Notes: generated from the letters alone by a model not told the origin. A stretch of DNA of 64,000 nt from Ryuthela nishihirai (GCA_038380435.1 JAWZYU010000004.1:20744001-20808000), one strand, 5' to 3'; positions 12,268 through 23,485 are shown, counted from the stretch's first letter. A program made the numbers and translations.

Positions 12268-12928
12268 TATTTACAATTACAATTCTTTTGCAGTTCATCT
12301 TTCGTAATATATCTTTTTGCAATAAAAGGTAAAGCCTTGGCTTCTTTGTTTGGAATGAAAATCAAATTGAAATTTCCGTTATAAATATTGCTGACTAGTT
12401 AGTTTCAAGTGGAAGAAAGGGAAAGAAGCATTGTGAGAAACAATCTGGCAGTCGTTCTGAAATCTGTTAGAGAAAAGGTTCCAAATATTGATGAGGTCGC
12501 AAAGCAAATACCTGAAGTCTTTACTTGAAAAATACTCGCTTTCTTTGTACCCAGTATTTTAATATCGACTAGAATGCAACAATAAATTTATTCGCGTGAC
12601 AAAACGCGCCTGCCAGAAGTTGCGCAAAATGAAGAGCTGAGGATGCAGCTGGATTCTTTTTCTTCGCATCGATCAATGCAAATCGCTTGGGACAAACACA
12701 AAGGCACAGAAATCACTCAGAGCAGAATGAAAACTTAGTTGGAAATATTTCTAGTCCTTTCTGAAAAAGTATCATATTGTGGAAAGAACAGCTGGAGATT
12801 ATAAAGAATGTTCTGAATATAAAGAATGAGATTAAGTTTATTAAATATAATATTAAAAATTTTATTAATTAATTAATAATTATTTTATTAATAATTTATA
12901 AATTAAAAGAAAACTTTTAATTAAATGG

Positions 12929-13319
12929 TTTGGATTCTCTTACCTCTGAGAGGCACGATTTTTGTCCAGGTCACAAGGACCCCAGGGCTCAGAGAAGGAT
13001 GGGGAAGTTGATCTACTAGACAACTTTCAGGAGACAGATGGAAGCCTTCTAAGCGTTTCTTCTCATCCAGCGTGCTTCTAAGCGTTTTTTCCCATCCAGC
13101 GTGCTTCTAAGCGTGCACAGGTTGGAGCTCTTCTTCACAAAGGCTTAAAGCCCCATCCGGCAGACTGCTGGTTTTCTAAGCCCATCAGTGTCTCGTGTGT
13201 CACAGAGGACAGAACAGTACTAAGCGGATAAAATTTTCAATGCAGGCACAGTTGGTACTCGAACCTGGAATTACAGATGACGAGCCTGGGACGCTACCGA
13301 TTGAACCAACCAGGCTTCC
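12929..13319 (-). mobile_element. SINE-A copy, old and diverged, with 13-bp target duplication
   Basis: A reverse SINE-A starting at TTTGGATTCTCTTACCTCTG and ending in a decayed head (GAACCTGGAATTACAGATGA, then CTACCGATTGAACC). It is flanked by TTTAATTAAATGG at 12916-12928 and 13320-13332. The sequence around 13055-13110 has an extra local duplication of CTTCTAAGCGTTT. Divergence from the other copies is high, yet the duplication is intact. Confidence 0.85.
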
Positions 13320-13728
13320 TTTAATTAAATGGACCAATGATATGTTTTTAATGGATTTTTTTTAGCTTTTTCCAATTTGATATTTCATAAAATGTTTTAG
13401 AAATATTTTAGAAATCAATTTCGTCAGAAGTTTCTAGAGGACAGTAATAGCGAATAAACTGTTTGAAATTGATTGTTTTTTGTTGTTAGTGATTTTCGAT
13501 CAATATTTTTCATGACAACTGTTTATGAATAACACTATTGCAGGAGTGGAACTCAAATGACATTAACAACAACTTTTGTAAACTGTAATCTTATGAATGA
13601 TGGGATATGATAGAGCTTATTTACGAAACGAAAAATACGAAATAATAAACTCCTTCATGATGAATCAGTTTTGCTTTCTAAGAAACAATCTATCCTTTTC
13701 CGTAATAGCTACCCATGAGTTCCTTATA

Positions 13729-14170
13729 CAGGGTGTCCCTGAAATCATGGCCCAAACGTGAGGGGATGGGAGTACATACCTAACCCACCAATATTCGTCA
13801 TAGAATATGCGGCTGTAAACGCAGCCCGATGCCGGTAGGGGGCGCAGACGAGGCGGCACGGCTTAAAAGCCCTGGTTCGGCCAAACCCCAGCATTCTCAG
13901 CCGCCGATGTGCGCGACAAGGCCGGTGTTTACGAGCAGGTACGCCGATCACTACTCTGCCGTTGTGCCGCCTGTATCAACGTTGGTGGGCGGACGTTTGA
14001 GCATTTGTTGTAATGATCTCCAATAAATGTCACTCTGGAAACCTCTGTGTCTGTCCTTCATTTCCGACTCCTCACTGCGTTTGCAGTCACATATTCTATG
14101 ACGAATATTGGTGGGTTCGGTATGTACTACCATCTCCTCACCTTTGGGCCATGAATTCAAGGGCACCCTG
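13729..14170. mobile_element. non-autonomous DNA transposon with about 82-bp terminal inverted repeats
   Basis: The left end (CAGGGTGTCCCTGAAATCAT, continuing to about 13810) recurs inverted at the right end (about 14090-14170, finishing in GGGCACCCTG), with roughly 90% match by eye. Shared inner blocks include CACCAATATTCGTCATAGAA. Both ends abut TATA, consistent with TA-target insertion. The interior of about 280 bp has no transposase. It is GC-richer than the surroundings. The superfamily is not certain. Confidence 0.87.
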
Positions 14171-14174
14171 TATA

Positions 14175-15157
14175 TCTTCATTTTAACTATACATTTCACT
14201 GCATTTTGCTGATTCCGAAGCATAATATTTAAAAACTGACATCAAGTAATTTTGCATATGGTTTAGGGTTTAATTCTCCTAACAGATTATGGTTAAAAAA
14301 TTTCTCTTAAATATTCATTTTTTTAAATTTTTTCGATTTTCATATATTAGTTCGCTTACTAATGAAGTGGAAGAGCCATTTAATGAGAAATAACTAAGAT
14401 ATAAATGTGCCTTCCCTTCAGGTACATACAAAATAGGGACCAGATATTTTCGGCCCTTTTCCACCCTTCTTCTTCTATTTTATCCCCTTTCAGAAATCAC
14501 AACCGCACGTATTGAGAGGAAGATAAAAAGGCCAAAGAAATCAACAAATGACTGACAGTCTCGTTCATCTTGATCCAATCGGATGCTCTCAGATATCGGC
14601 ATCTTTCATCCACCGCATCGATCGCATCAATTTCGACAGATGCGTATTACGCTTTCTTTCACGCGACAATGGCCCCCTAGATGACCCATCACTGCTGCCA
14701 ACCATCATTCAAAAGGTTGTGAGAAATTGCTCTCTTTCTATTCGGCCATGGCGGCGCCCGTCGTAAAAGACTATTGCGACTGCAGCGAAATAATATTTTC
14801 TTTCGTACAAGGGAAAAATAAAAAAGTTCTCCATCAGGAACGAACGGGGTTAAAAGGATTTTTTTTTTGCATCTGGTTGAGCAGGCAACTGAAAAATGAG
14901 CAGATTTATGCTCGTGTGTTCCGAGATGTCTACAGCGTGCAAAATGCATCCTGTTCGTGCTCCTGAGTGGTTCTGAGAGAGCTCTTTGAAATGGAAAGAT
15001 CCTTTCCCTTTTAGTGGAAGAAGATATCTCCAACCAGCAGAAGAGCACCTACGCTCAATGAGGAGAATGCCTTTGCTCAGCTCATGCACGTATTGCTTCA
15101 ACGTTTTGCGAGTTTAAAGATGTGAAATTTTTCTGTTTCATAGAAAAACTTTTTGCT
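14175..15157. other. no recognised gene
   Basis: Mostly AT-rich with a more mixed stretch at about 14520-15090, where frames overlap on both strands (14548-14766 and 14689-15101). None has a recognisable domain. A host exon or promoter cannot be excluded, but nothing supports one. Confidence 0.4.
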
Positions 15158-15266
15158 AAGGCAGATTGTTGAGGAACGTTTAGAGTTTCAGAAAAACTGA
15201 AGTTACTAATTTGGTAGACTTCAAACAAGCTTTTGATTCTGTTGATCGACATGATTTGTGGCTTAA
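15158..15266 (+). mobile_element. LINE-X internal fragment
   Basis: A roughly 110-bp piece of the LINE-X reverse transcriptase. It encodes FKQAFDSVDRHDLWL (about 15222-15266), the block that contains the first catalytic Asp of the polymerase. It runs in register with copies at 22400-22500 and 25050-25150. Both ends are abrupt. Confidence 0.8.
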
Positions 15267-15301
15267 TAGTGATGAACAGAGAAGCTGATTAATATAATAG
15301 A

Positions 15302-15585
15302 TTGGGTTGTTTTACCTCTGAGCGGCGCTTTTTTGTACACAATGGACTAAATGGCCAGGTCACAAGGATCCTTAGGTTTCCGAGAAGGTGGGAGGAAGGG
15401 ACACACAGGGCAGCTCTTGGGAGACAGATGGTAGCCTCCCGTCAAGGCTATCAAGCGTTAAAAAGCCGTGGCCCCGTTAAAATGGAGCCACGTGTTAACG
15501 TCCCATATGACGGACTGTGACCATTCCAAGTCCATCGGTGCCCCCTATTGACCAAGGGCAGGGCGGAGAATTTTGCGGAGAACTT
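15302..15585 (-). mobile_element. SINE-A fragment, diverged, tRNA head missing
   Basis: Starts with the inverted family 3' end (TTGGGTTGTTTTACCTCTGA) and continues through the body to GGCAGGGCGGAGAATTTTGC, where it stops before the tRNA-like head. Several substitutions and small deletions are present. No target duplication was found. Confidence 0.78.
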
Positions 15586-15714
15586 AAATGAGGCCTGGAA
15601 TTTCTAAAATTCTGTTAAAAGCTTGAAATAATGAAAAATCATTGCGCATAACTTATTTCGAAAGAAATATATGGTCACTCTATAGATGCAGTCACCTAAA
15701 TCACAAACATCATA

Positions 15715-16984
15715 CTAGAGGATTTATCAAAATAATAGAAATACGTATTGTTTGTGAAGAACATTTTATTGATAAGCTCTAGGCCCACCTCGGGCATCCA
15801 GAACAGACGCATTTCGACTTGGAATAGACTTATACAAGTCATGCACATACGGAAATGGAAAGTAGAACCATTCTTCCTGTAAACTATGGCCCAGCTGTGC
15901 CAGTGATGCTGGAGGTGGAAAGTATAATCTTACCTTGAGCTCCAGATATTCCCACAAATCTTCAATAATATTGAGGTCTGGAGATTGAGGTAGCCAAGGT
16001 AGCTGCTGTACCTCATCCTCATACTCTGCAAACCACAACTTGACACGTTTTGCACAATGCACGGGTGCATTATCCGCTTGAAAACCAGGGATGGACATTA
16101 GGGAACAATGCATGCAACATTAGGTGCAAGTGGTCCCCGAGAATGGATTCGTACGTTGCAGATGTGACACGACGTGCAGAATAACTATGGCCCTAAGGAA
16201 TGCCATGAATGGCATCCCACAGCATCAGTGATCCACCTCCATGCTTCACAATCGAAACTAAACAGTCGGGGTGGTACGCTTCTGCTGGTTTTCGCCCAGA
16301 CGTACACTCTACCAGTGGTGGGAAACAATGTGTAGCACGATTCATCAGACCAGATGGCACGTTGCCAATCTTTAGCACCCCAGCTTTTATGTGCTTTGCA
16401 CCACCTTACACGTTTTGTTGCATTGATGTTGGTAATCAGAGGTTTGTGGATTGCAGCACGGCCATAAATACTGGCATGAGGAAGTTCCCAACGAACTGTT
16501 ATGACGGAAACGGGATCATTCCGACTGGTGTTCAACTCTGCTGCTATTTGCGGTGCCGTGGTCTTGTGCTTCCGTTGTACAATCCGTACCAATGTTCACC
16601 TATCCCTATCTGAGAATTTCGTATGGCATCCATAATTTGCACGTTTGGAGGCAACGCCCTGTCCTTTTCGATAGATAGTCATAATCTTCGATACAGTTCC
16701 TCGTGTTACACTTACTGTTTCCGCCGTTTTGGTTATTGAAGCTCCTGCAAGACGAGCACCAATTATCATGCTTTTTGGAAGTCACTGAGATCTGACATTG
16801 TCGACAATTACACCACAAGAGCTCTTTAACCTGCGCCTGTGGCACTGCTATGTGATGGCCGACATCGTACTTCTCCACATTATATACATCACATAGCAGG
16901 TGACGTCGTCTCTGTGATATGCATGCGGCGCAATGGGTGTACTGCAGTCGCCATCGGTGTTTTAATTATTTTGATAAACCCCTG
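15715..16984 (-). mobile_element. Tc1/mariner-superfamily transposon, DD36E-spaced
   Basis: The termini share an inverted TTTATCAAAATAAT core (about 15722-15735 and 16964-16977) and each is followed by TA (15713-15714 and 16985-16986). The right end reads CAGGGGTTTATCAAAATAAT on the reverse strand. The length of 1.27 kb is normal for a single-gene Tc1-type element. The left end has drifted. The element is near complete but its gene is interrupted. Confidence 0.83.
15766..16878 (-). pseudogene. Tc1-like transposase, three broken pieces
   Basis: Reverse-strand pieces are 16878-16606 (N-terminal, DNA-binding region), 16592-16185 (linker and first catalytic block SDES in AIWSDESCYTLFP) and 16113-15766 (DNAPVHCA and SPDLNIIEDLW). 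The pieces lie in different frames or are separated by stops. Counting from Asp of DNAPVH to Glu of IIED gives 36 intervening residues, where classic Tc1 has 34. This suggests the DD36E branch of the superfamily. All three catalytic acidic residues are still present, but the frame is not continuous. Confidence 0.85.
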
Positions 16985-17319
16985 TATATCAGAATTGAAC
17001 CTAGAATTAATAATATGAACATAAGGAAAGGAAGGCAGAAAATCGAATCACTTCATGCAGCCGAAACGAAATTTAAAGCAAATCTTTAGCATTTGGTATT
17101 TTTGTTATCCCATTCCTTCCTTAGAATTTTCAGACCCGGATAAATTATGGTTAATCTAAATAATATTTATACCTAATTGTTATTCTTATTTGGATTCAAA
17201 TAAATATGTCTACAAAAATATTAAAAATAAGAAAATATACTAAATGAAAGAAATCCAGAACACAAAATCAAAAGAGATTCTTTTATTGAATGTAAATTAA
17301 TTACATATACCACATGGGA

Positions 17320-17677
17320 TGGGAGTGGCTCAATCGGTAGCGCGCCAGACTCGTAATCTGTAGTTCCCCGGTTCGAGTCCCGCCTGGGTCAGCGTTGAGA
17401 TTTATCTCCGCAAAAGGAGACACCGATGGGTTTGAAAAGGCCGCCGTCCGTCGGTTGGGAAGTTAAACCGTGGTCTTATGTGCGGTAGAATCATCCTGCT
17501 CACGTTGAAAAATACACTTTGTGGCCTTGACGGGAGGCTACCACATGTCTCCTAACATCTATCCAATTGATCCCCCCCCCCAAAAAAAAACCCTCTTTGA
17601 ACGCTCGGGGTCTTTTGTGATCTGGCCATTTAGCGCATTGTGTACAAAAAAGTGCCTCTCAGAGGTAAAACAACCCA
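17320..17677 (+). mobile_element. SINE-A copy 4, internally deleted, with target duplication
   Basis: Full head (GTGGCTCAATCGGTAGCG and GGTTCGAGTCC). The body lacks about 28 bp (the CCCCGCCCTGCCCACGG segment). The tail is CAACCCAA. Flanks ACATATACCACATGGGA (17303-17319) and ACATGTACCATATGGGA (17678-17694) match at 15 of 17 positions. Confidence 0.88.
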
Positions 17678-17694
17678 ACATGTACCATATGGGA

Positions 17695-18619
17695 AACAAT
17701 TTTCGCAAAAGTACATTAAGATTTTATACTAATCAGAAAGAGTTTCATAGTTAGTGCTCCGATATGGGCGCATGAAAACTGAAAAGTTTAAAGGAATTAT
17801 TTTGAATAAAACAATAAAAAAGAACGATATTACCCTAAACACTTTGTGGTTCTGTTGAGAAAACTCTGGTATCTTTTGCCTTAAGAGATCCAAGAAGCAA
17901 TTCTCAGACGATGTCATCTGCAAAGCAATCTCCTTGAAGAGCAATTCGAATCCTTCAAGAGTGGAACATCATCCAGCGATGGCAGTTCCCGATTGGGTAA
18001 TCTTTCGTCCACAGGAATCCCTCGATTAATGAAGAGCTCGGCTAGGAGCAAACGTGACTGCTCCATGCTCTCTCATATCTGACTACTAATTGCGAAAATG
18101 TTAGCTCTCTGTTCACGTGATCGCCAATTGCCCTCTGAGGAGTCATCGCCACTGACCTGCAATCGACCACATCGAAGGCCACTAATCACGGAAACTGGAG
18201 AAGAGCTCAGCACACACGTCTGGTGGAGGCACGCGCCCCAAACAAAACAAGAATCAATCAATCGTTTGTTTGCAAAAACTCCACTTAGAGCTGCAAAATG
18301 CAGCAAGGGGATCGTTTCGTATCCCTGCAGATACCTACAATCAATTGCTCCGCATTTTGCGAAAGCTTTGCCGACCATTATTGCTCAACTAGGATATCTG
18401 TGAGCAGCAGAATGTGCTCTTATGTCTTGTAAGAACGCTCATTACTCTAAAGAAGAAAGAAAACTAGGATCCATTTACACCTTTAAGGTTCTTTTAATAC
18501 TGCGGATCAAAAGCCATCCCAGAAAGCAATTTTATGCCTAGTTTTGTCTCTTTTAGGCTGTCGTTTGAAAGCAATAGTCTTAAAACCCTCAAAGTGGCTG
18601 GAACATCATCTTACAGCGG
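17695..18619. other. no recognised gene; mixed-composition stretch
   Basis: At about 17940-18420 the sequence is less AT-rich and carries frames of 101 codons on both strands (18073-18378 and 18098-18403). Neither has a domain I recognise, so neither is called. Confidence 0.4.
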
Positions 18620-18621
18620 TA

Positions 18622-18873
18622 CAGTCGCTCAAAAAAGTATCCGAACACTATGTCTGATTACAGAATTCAGAAAAAATATCTGGCAACGATTTTTTTGGAA
18701 ATTAGTGATCTGGCAACCTTCGTGTTCACGTGACACGATTAGTGATCTGGCAACTTTCGTGTCACGTGACAAGAAGGTTGCCAGATCACCAATTTCCAAA
18801 AAAATCGTTGCCAGATATATTTTTCTGAATTCTGTAATCAGACATAGTGTTCGGATACTTTTTTGAGCGACTG
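18622..18873. mobile_element. foldback MITE-F, complete 252-bp copy
   Basis: A near-perfect palindrome: the left half CAGTCGCTCAAAAAAGTATC and onward is repeated inverted, ending GATACTTTTTTGAGCGACTG. It is flanked by TA on both sides, as for Tc1/mariner-mobilised elements. Near the centre is TCACGTGA. It carries an internal duplicated segment (GATTAGTGATCTGGCAACTT). No coding capacity. It is the same variant as the copy at 31537-31788, in the opposite orientation. Confidence 0.93.
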
Positions 18874-19203
18874 TACTGACGCGGCATTACTGCCACATAA
18901 TCGTTGCTACGCCTTATTGAAGCGCTTACAAAACACAGAGAGGGACTACTGCATAACGCCAGGAGGGTAAATTCCGCTTAACGTATTCCAGTAAATAAAT
19001 ATATTTATGTTGGAACAACGTATGATCTTACAATTATTAAATACATTGGGCATAAAGAATTTTTTTTTCGGTCTAGCCTATAAAGAATTATAGAAAATAT
19101 GTATTAGAAAGAGAATAATTTAATATGCATCGATTCAAATGTCATGACTCCATGTTCCGACCAATCCAGGCTATTACGAGACAAAATGGGAAGATACTCG
19201 CCA

Positions 19204-19255
19204 TTAGGTAAGTGTACCTAATTTAGGTACACTTACCTAATGGTACACTTACCTA
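19204..19255. repeat. short palindrome GTAAGTGTACC repeated in both orientations
   Basis: ATTAGGTAAGTGTACC is followed by TAATTTA and then its inverse GGTACACTTACCTAAT. A further GGTACACTTACCTAA follows. It is a small hairpin with an extra direct repeat at the left edge of a diverged SINE-A. Confidence 0.7.
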
Positions 19256-19261
19256 AACTAA

Positions 19262-19570
19262 CAAGGACCCCAAGTAATAAGGTAGGTGGAAGAGAATCCA
19301 CTGGACAGCTTTTAGGAGACATATAGTAGCCTCCGTCAAGGCTATCCAGCGTGTTCTTTAACATGTAGTGGTATGGCTCTCTTTCGCACGGTTCAATGGC
19401 TTAACCTCCCTTACGACAGAAGGCGTTCTTCCCAAGTCCATCAGTGTCTCCTGTCTCGCTGAGAACAAGGTGGGGGTTAGCGGAGATAAATCGCAACGCT
19501 GGCAAGTTGGAAATCGAACCTGGGAACTGCCGATTACGAGTTTGATTGAGCCAACCACTGCCTTAGGTGT
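19262..19570 (-). mobile_element. SINE-A fragment, highly diverged
   Basis: Reverse SINE-A recognisable by AAGGACCCCAAG, TAGCCTCCGTCAAGGCTATC, GAGATAAATCGCAACGCTGG and an inverted B-box-like GAACCTGGGAACTGCCGATT. The 3' end of the element is missing. Old copy. Confidence 0.68.
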
Positions 19571-19624
19571 ACCTAATAAACCGGCCACTCAATGCATACA
19601 GTAGATATTACTCTGCATGGTGCA

Positions 19625-20013
19625 GGGGGCGGGGGCGGCTCAGTCGGTAGCGCGCCAGGCTCGTAATCTCTAGTTCCCAGGTTTGAGTCCCAGCTGGGTC
19701 AGCGTTGAGTTTATCTCCGCAAAATTCCCCGCCCTGCCCACGGTCAGTAGGGGACACCGATGGGCTTGGAAAGGCCGCCGTCCGTCGGATGGGACGTTAA
19801 GCCTTGGCTCCGTGTGCGGGAGAGCCATACCCTGTGCACGTTAAAGAACACGCTGGATGGCCTTGACGGTAGGCTACCATCTGTCTCCCAACAGCTGTTC
19901 CAGTGGGTCCCCTCCCCCAACCTTCTCTGAGCCTTCGGGGTCCATATGACCTGGCCATTTAGCCCATGGTGTGCAAAAAAGTGCCGCTCAGAGGTAAAAC
20001 AACCCAATCCAAC
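19625..20013 (+). mobile_element. SINE-A copy 5, full length
   Basis: Complete head, body and CAACCCAATCCAA tail. One base is lost in GAGTTTATCTCC. I see no clear target duplication, so one flank may have been rearranged. Confidence 0.87.
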
Positions 20014-20053
20014 CACCTCTCAACCTTTCCTGCGGAGACCAAACCATTATTAT

Positions 20054-20320
20054 GCTTTAAATCAGGAGTGTCCAACCTTTTTCTGCAACGGAAAGTTTAT
20101 ATGTCACATAAGCTGAAATATAAACCTTAGCTGTTAGTGGTTATCATAACGGGAATGTTTTCAGGAGACGTGGGTTCGAATCCCACTCACGGCAAAACCA
20201 ATTTTTTGCAGCTTATTGTTTCATGAGTTCCATGTCTGCAGGACCCATCCTGTGATTCTTTACTACTGAATCATATCATGCTGTAAATCAGAAGTGGTCA
20301 ACCTTTTTTCTGCAACGTGA
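20054..20320 (+). mobile_element. possible tRNA-derived insertion between two similar 40-bp flanks
   Basis: TTAGTGGTTATCATAACG (about 20133) and GTGGGTTCGAATCCCAC (about 20169) look like the A and B boxes of a Val-like tRNA. The unit is flanked by a similar block at 20054-20091 and 20281-20318 (AAATCAGxAGTG, then CCAACC and TTTTCTGCAACG). The flanking block itself looks like a hAT end (CAGGAGTGTCCAACC). It could be a third SINE in a duplicated hAT fragment. Confidence 0.42.
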
Positions 20321-20954
20321 CTCTTAAACTAAAAACAGTTTAATTCTAAGAGATCCGTACTCGGTCATCGACATTGGTGTTCTTCATTTAGAATGACTCT
20401 TATTTCCTTTTAAATATTAGGGCTTTGGCTTTCTTAATGCATTTTTATCCCATTATAAGAAACTCATTCTCTCTCCTTTTTACTTCCGAAGGCCGCTGTC
20501 CTCTGCGATATAAGAATCGATAATTCCTAAATCTTTTTCCCAATGAGATCGTTTATTATTCCTAAGCTCGTTATCGTGCTTTAAGAGAGACCAGATAAAA
20601 CTCACGACATCTCTAAATTTCCATTTTTCCCTTTCTCTATTTTAAAACAAAGAAATCTAAACACTAAAATTACTCCCAGAGGAATCGAAAAGACTAAATC
20701 AGTCGCGGTCTACCCAAATTCCTAGAAAAACTAACATTTACCCAAACACAGTGTGAGCTAACTGCAGTTATGATAAAGGTTTTAATCGGTAACGTAGTAG
20801 CGTAATTCTCCATCTCTTCAACACACAAAAAAGGGTTTTCGTTAAGAGTTCAAACAGGTCATTGTAATTCGATATCTGTACTTTATTTAACTCGATGTAT
20901 GTATTCGATATATGTACTTATTTTAATTCGATATCTGTACTTTACATCTGCTGT

Positions 20955-21343
20955 TGGGGCGGGGGTGGCTCAGTCGGTAGCGGGCAAGGCTCGTAATCTG
21001 CAGTTCGCAGGTTCGAGTCCCAGCTGGGTGAGCGTTGAGATTTTTCTCCGCAAAATTCCCCGCCCTGCCCACGGTAAGTAGGGGACACCGATGGGCTTGG
21101 AAAGACCGCCGTCCGTCGGATGGCACGTTAAGCCGCGGCCCCCTGTGTGGGAGAGCCATACCTTGTGTACGTTAAAGAACACGCTGGATGGCCTTGACGG
21201 GAGGCTACCATCTGTCTCCCAACAGCTGTTCCAGTGGGTCCCCTCCCCCAACCTTCTCTGAGCCTTCGGGGTCCATGTGACCTGGCCATTTAGCCCATGG
21301 TGTGCAAAAAGGTGCCGCTCAGAGGTAAAACAACCCAACCCAA
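20955..21343 (+). mobile_element. SINE-A copy 6, fused to LINE-X
   Basis: Complete SINE-A with head GGTGGCTCAGTCGGTAGC and tail CAACCCAACCCAA. Its last base directly abuts the 5'-truncated LINE-X at 21344 with no spacer. I see no target duplication around the SINE alone. Confidence 0.88.
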
Positions 21344-23367
21344 CTGGATCTGACCATTACCTTGTTAAAAGTGTCTTGCAACTTAAACTTAAAAAGTGTT
21401 GTGCTAGAGTTAAAAATTTTACTTTTAATACTGTAGCTCTGAAAGATCCTGTTATTGCCAAAGCTTGCCATGATAGGTTACTTAGTCATTATGACAGTCA
21501 TGGTATGCTTACTACCGAAGCTGAGGAAAAATGGGATCATTTTAAACAGGCTTTTTTGGACACTAACAGTACTCTTTTAGGAAAAAAGGAACAGAGGAGG
21601 CAGTATTATCTGAGTGATAAGGCACTTGAGCTGATTTCGGAAAGAAAGAACTGCAGGAATGTCCTTAATCAATACCCTACTAGTCCTAATAGAAAGTATT
21701 ACAGACAATTTAATAAACGTGTAAAAGATCAGTTAGCTGCTGATAAAAATCTTTGGCATTATGGCTTAGCTGACAAAGCCGAGGAAACAGTTAGACAGCA
21801 CAACAGCAGAGAGCTGTACCAGATAGTTAATGTTTTGTGTGGTAGAAAACGGACAGGCATACACGGATTGAAGGATAAACAAGTTAAGGTTATATCAGGT
21901 GAGGATTCTGTTATGTCTAGGTGGGCTGAGCATTTCCTGTGATGTTCTAAACAATGTGATTAGTTCTATTCCTATTGTTTTCAATGATGACAAATGCATT
22001 GGTGGCTTTAATGTTGGCCCTATAACACAATCTGAAATTATTATGGCTATTTCTAAGCTTAAAATATATAAATCCTCGGGGGTAGATGAAATTACTACGG
22101 AAATACATAGAGCCGAGAATGTTTCGGTTACCACTTGGATGACTGAAATTCTGAATAACGTTTATGATAAAGTCATGGTTCCTAAGGATTTTACCACAGC
22201 TATTGTTATCCCTATTTTCAAAAAAGGTGATCGCAGTTCTTATGATAACTATAGGGGTATCAGCCTACTCTCTGTTCCAGGTAAAGTTCTTTGCATGATT
22301 GTGCTTAATAGAATTAAGAATCTGGTTGACAGTCAATTGCGTGATGAGCAATGTGGATTCAGAAGTGGTAGGGGATGTGTGGATCAGATATTTTCACTTA
22401 GGCAGATTCTTGAGAAATGTTTAGAGTTTCAGAAACCTTTGGTTCCTAGCTTTGTTGATTTCAAAAAGGCTTTCGACTCTGTTGATCGTCATAATTTGTG
22501 GTTGATTGTGATATCATATGGTATACCAGACAAGTCAGTTAACATAATGAAAGCTCTCTATAATAACACTGAGTCGTGTGTGAGAGTTGGTAAGGCTTGT
22601 AGCAACTGGTTTAGCATTACTTCTGGTGTTCGACAAGGGTGCATTTTGTCTCCTTTTCTCTTTAGCTTGGCTATTGATTATGTTATGCGAAATTCACTTC
22701 AAGGGAAGATTGTGTCCTTAAATGGACTGGAGATAAGAAAAATTTCTGATTTAGATAATGCTGATGATTTAGCCCTTTTGGCAAATGATGTTGATGAGAT
22801 GAACTCTTTCATTCGAGCTGTTGATGAGACTTGTAGTAGAGTAGGTTTGGTTATAAACAGAGAGAAAACTAAAGTGATGAAAATTGGTCAGGCAGGCTGT
22901 GATTCAGTTAATCTGAATGGTTGCAGTCTTGAGCAGGTGTCACAGTTTAATTATCTTGGGAGCTATGTAACAGATAACGGTGATTTGCGGCATGAGATTA
23001 ACAGACGAATAGGGATTGCTGCCGGGACTTTTAAGAATCTAAGGAGAGTGTGGAGAAATAGGCGTATACACATAAAGACTAAAATCAGACTGTATAATAG
23101 TTTGGTTCTTTCTAGGGTGAGTTATGGTAGTGAAACTTGGACACTTTGTAAACAAGATAACAGGAAACTAGATGCTTTTGATTCCAGACGCTTACGCAGT
23201 ATCTTGGGCATTAGGTGGTTCAACTTTGTAACTAATGATGAGGTTAGGCAAAGGAGTTTGCAACCTCCTTTAAGCAGCATATTGTGCAGAGAGAGACTCC
23301 GTTGGTTTGGCCATGTTGCCTATATGGATAATTATAGATTAGCGAATAGGCTTATGAACAGTGTGCT
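21344..23367 (+). mobile_element. LINE-X, largest copy; 5'-truncated, 3' end lost
   Basis: Non-LTR retrotransposon. It begins at the very end of an apurinic-type endonuclease domain (GSDHYLV, the last conserved block) and runs through the reverse transcriptase. It stops inside the C-terminal tail domain at 23367, where it joins half of a foldback MITE. The family's normal 3' end and GAT tail are therefore absent. The first two-thirds of the endonuclease are missing and there is a frameshift near 21900-21942, so the copy cannot move by itself. Confidence 0.9.
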
Positions 23368-23443
23368 ATGGCAACCTTCACGTGACACGAAGGTTACCAG
23401 ATCACTAATTTCTAAAAAAATCGTTGCGAGATATTTTTTCTGA
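21350..23443 (+). pseudogene. LINE-X endonuclease/reverse transcriptase, frameshifted
   Basis: Two overlapping frames, about 21350-21942 and 21899-23443, together span the gene, so one frameshift separates them. Frame 1 has the SDHYLV endonuclease end and a linker. Frame 2 has the polymerase: SGVDEITTEI, IPIFKKGDRSSYDNYRGISL, QCGFRSGRGCVDQIF, DFKKAFDSVDRHNLW (first Asp), SGVRQGCILSPFLFSLAIDY and ISDLDNADDLALLAND. The last is the catalytic YADD block, here NADD, since the tyrosine seen in the other copies is replaced by Asn. The tail domain RERLRWFGHVAYM follows. The final residues (about 23368-23443) are read through MITE sequence. In life such a protein nicks DNA and copies its own RNA into the target. 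Confidence 0.88.
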
Positions 23444-23484
23444 ATTCTGTAATCAGCCATAGTGTTCGGATACTTTTTTGAGTG
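23368..23484. mobile_element. foldback MITE-F, right half only, joined to LINE-X
   Basis: Begins at TGGCAACCTTCACGTGACAC, close to the palindrome centre, and continues through the right arm to GGATACTTTTTTGAGTGAC. The terminal bases have drifted. The left arm is absent and LINE-X sequence lies there instead, indicating a deletion across MITE and LINE. Confidence 0.85.
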
Positions 23485-23485
23485 A

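Noticed and set aside
18073..18403. 101-codon frames on both strands as genes
   Set aside because: They mirror each other, have no domain, and nothing upstream or downstream supports transcription.
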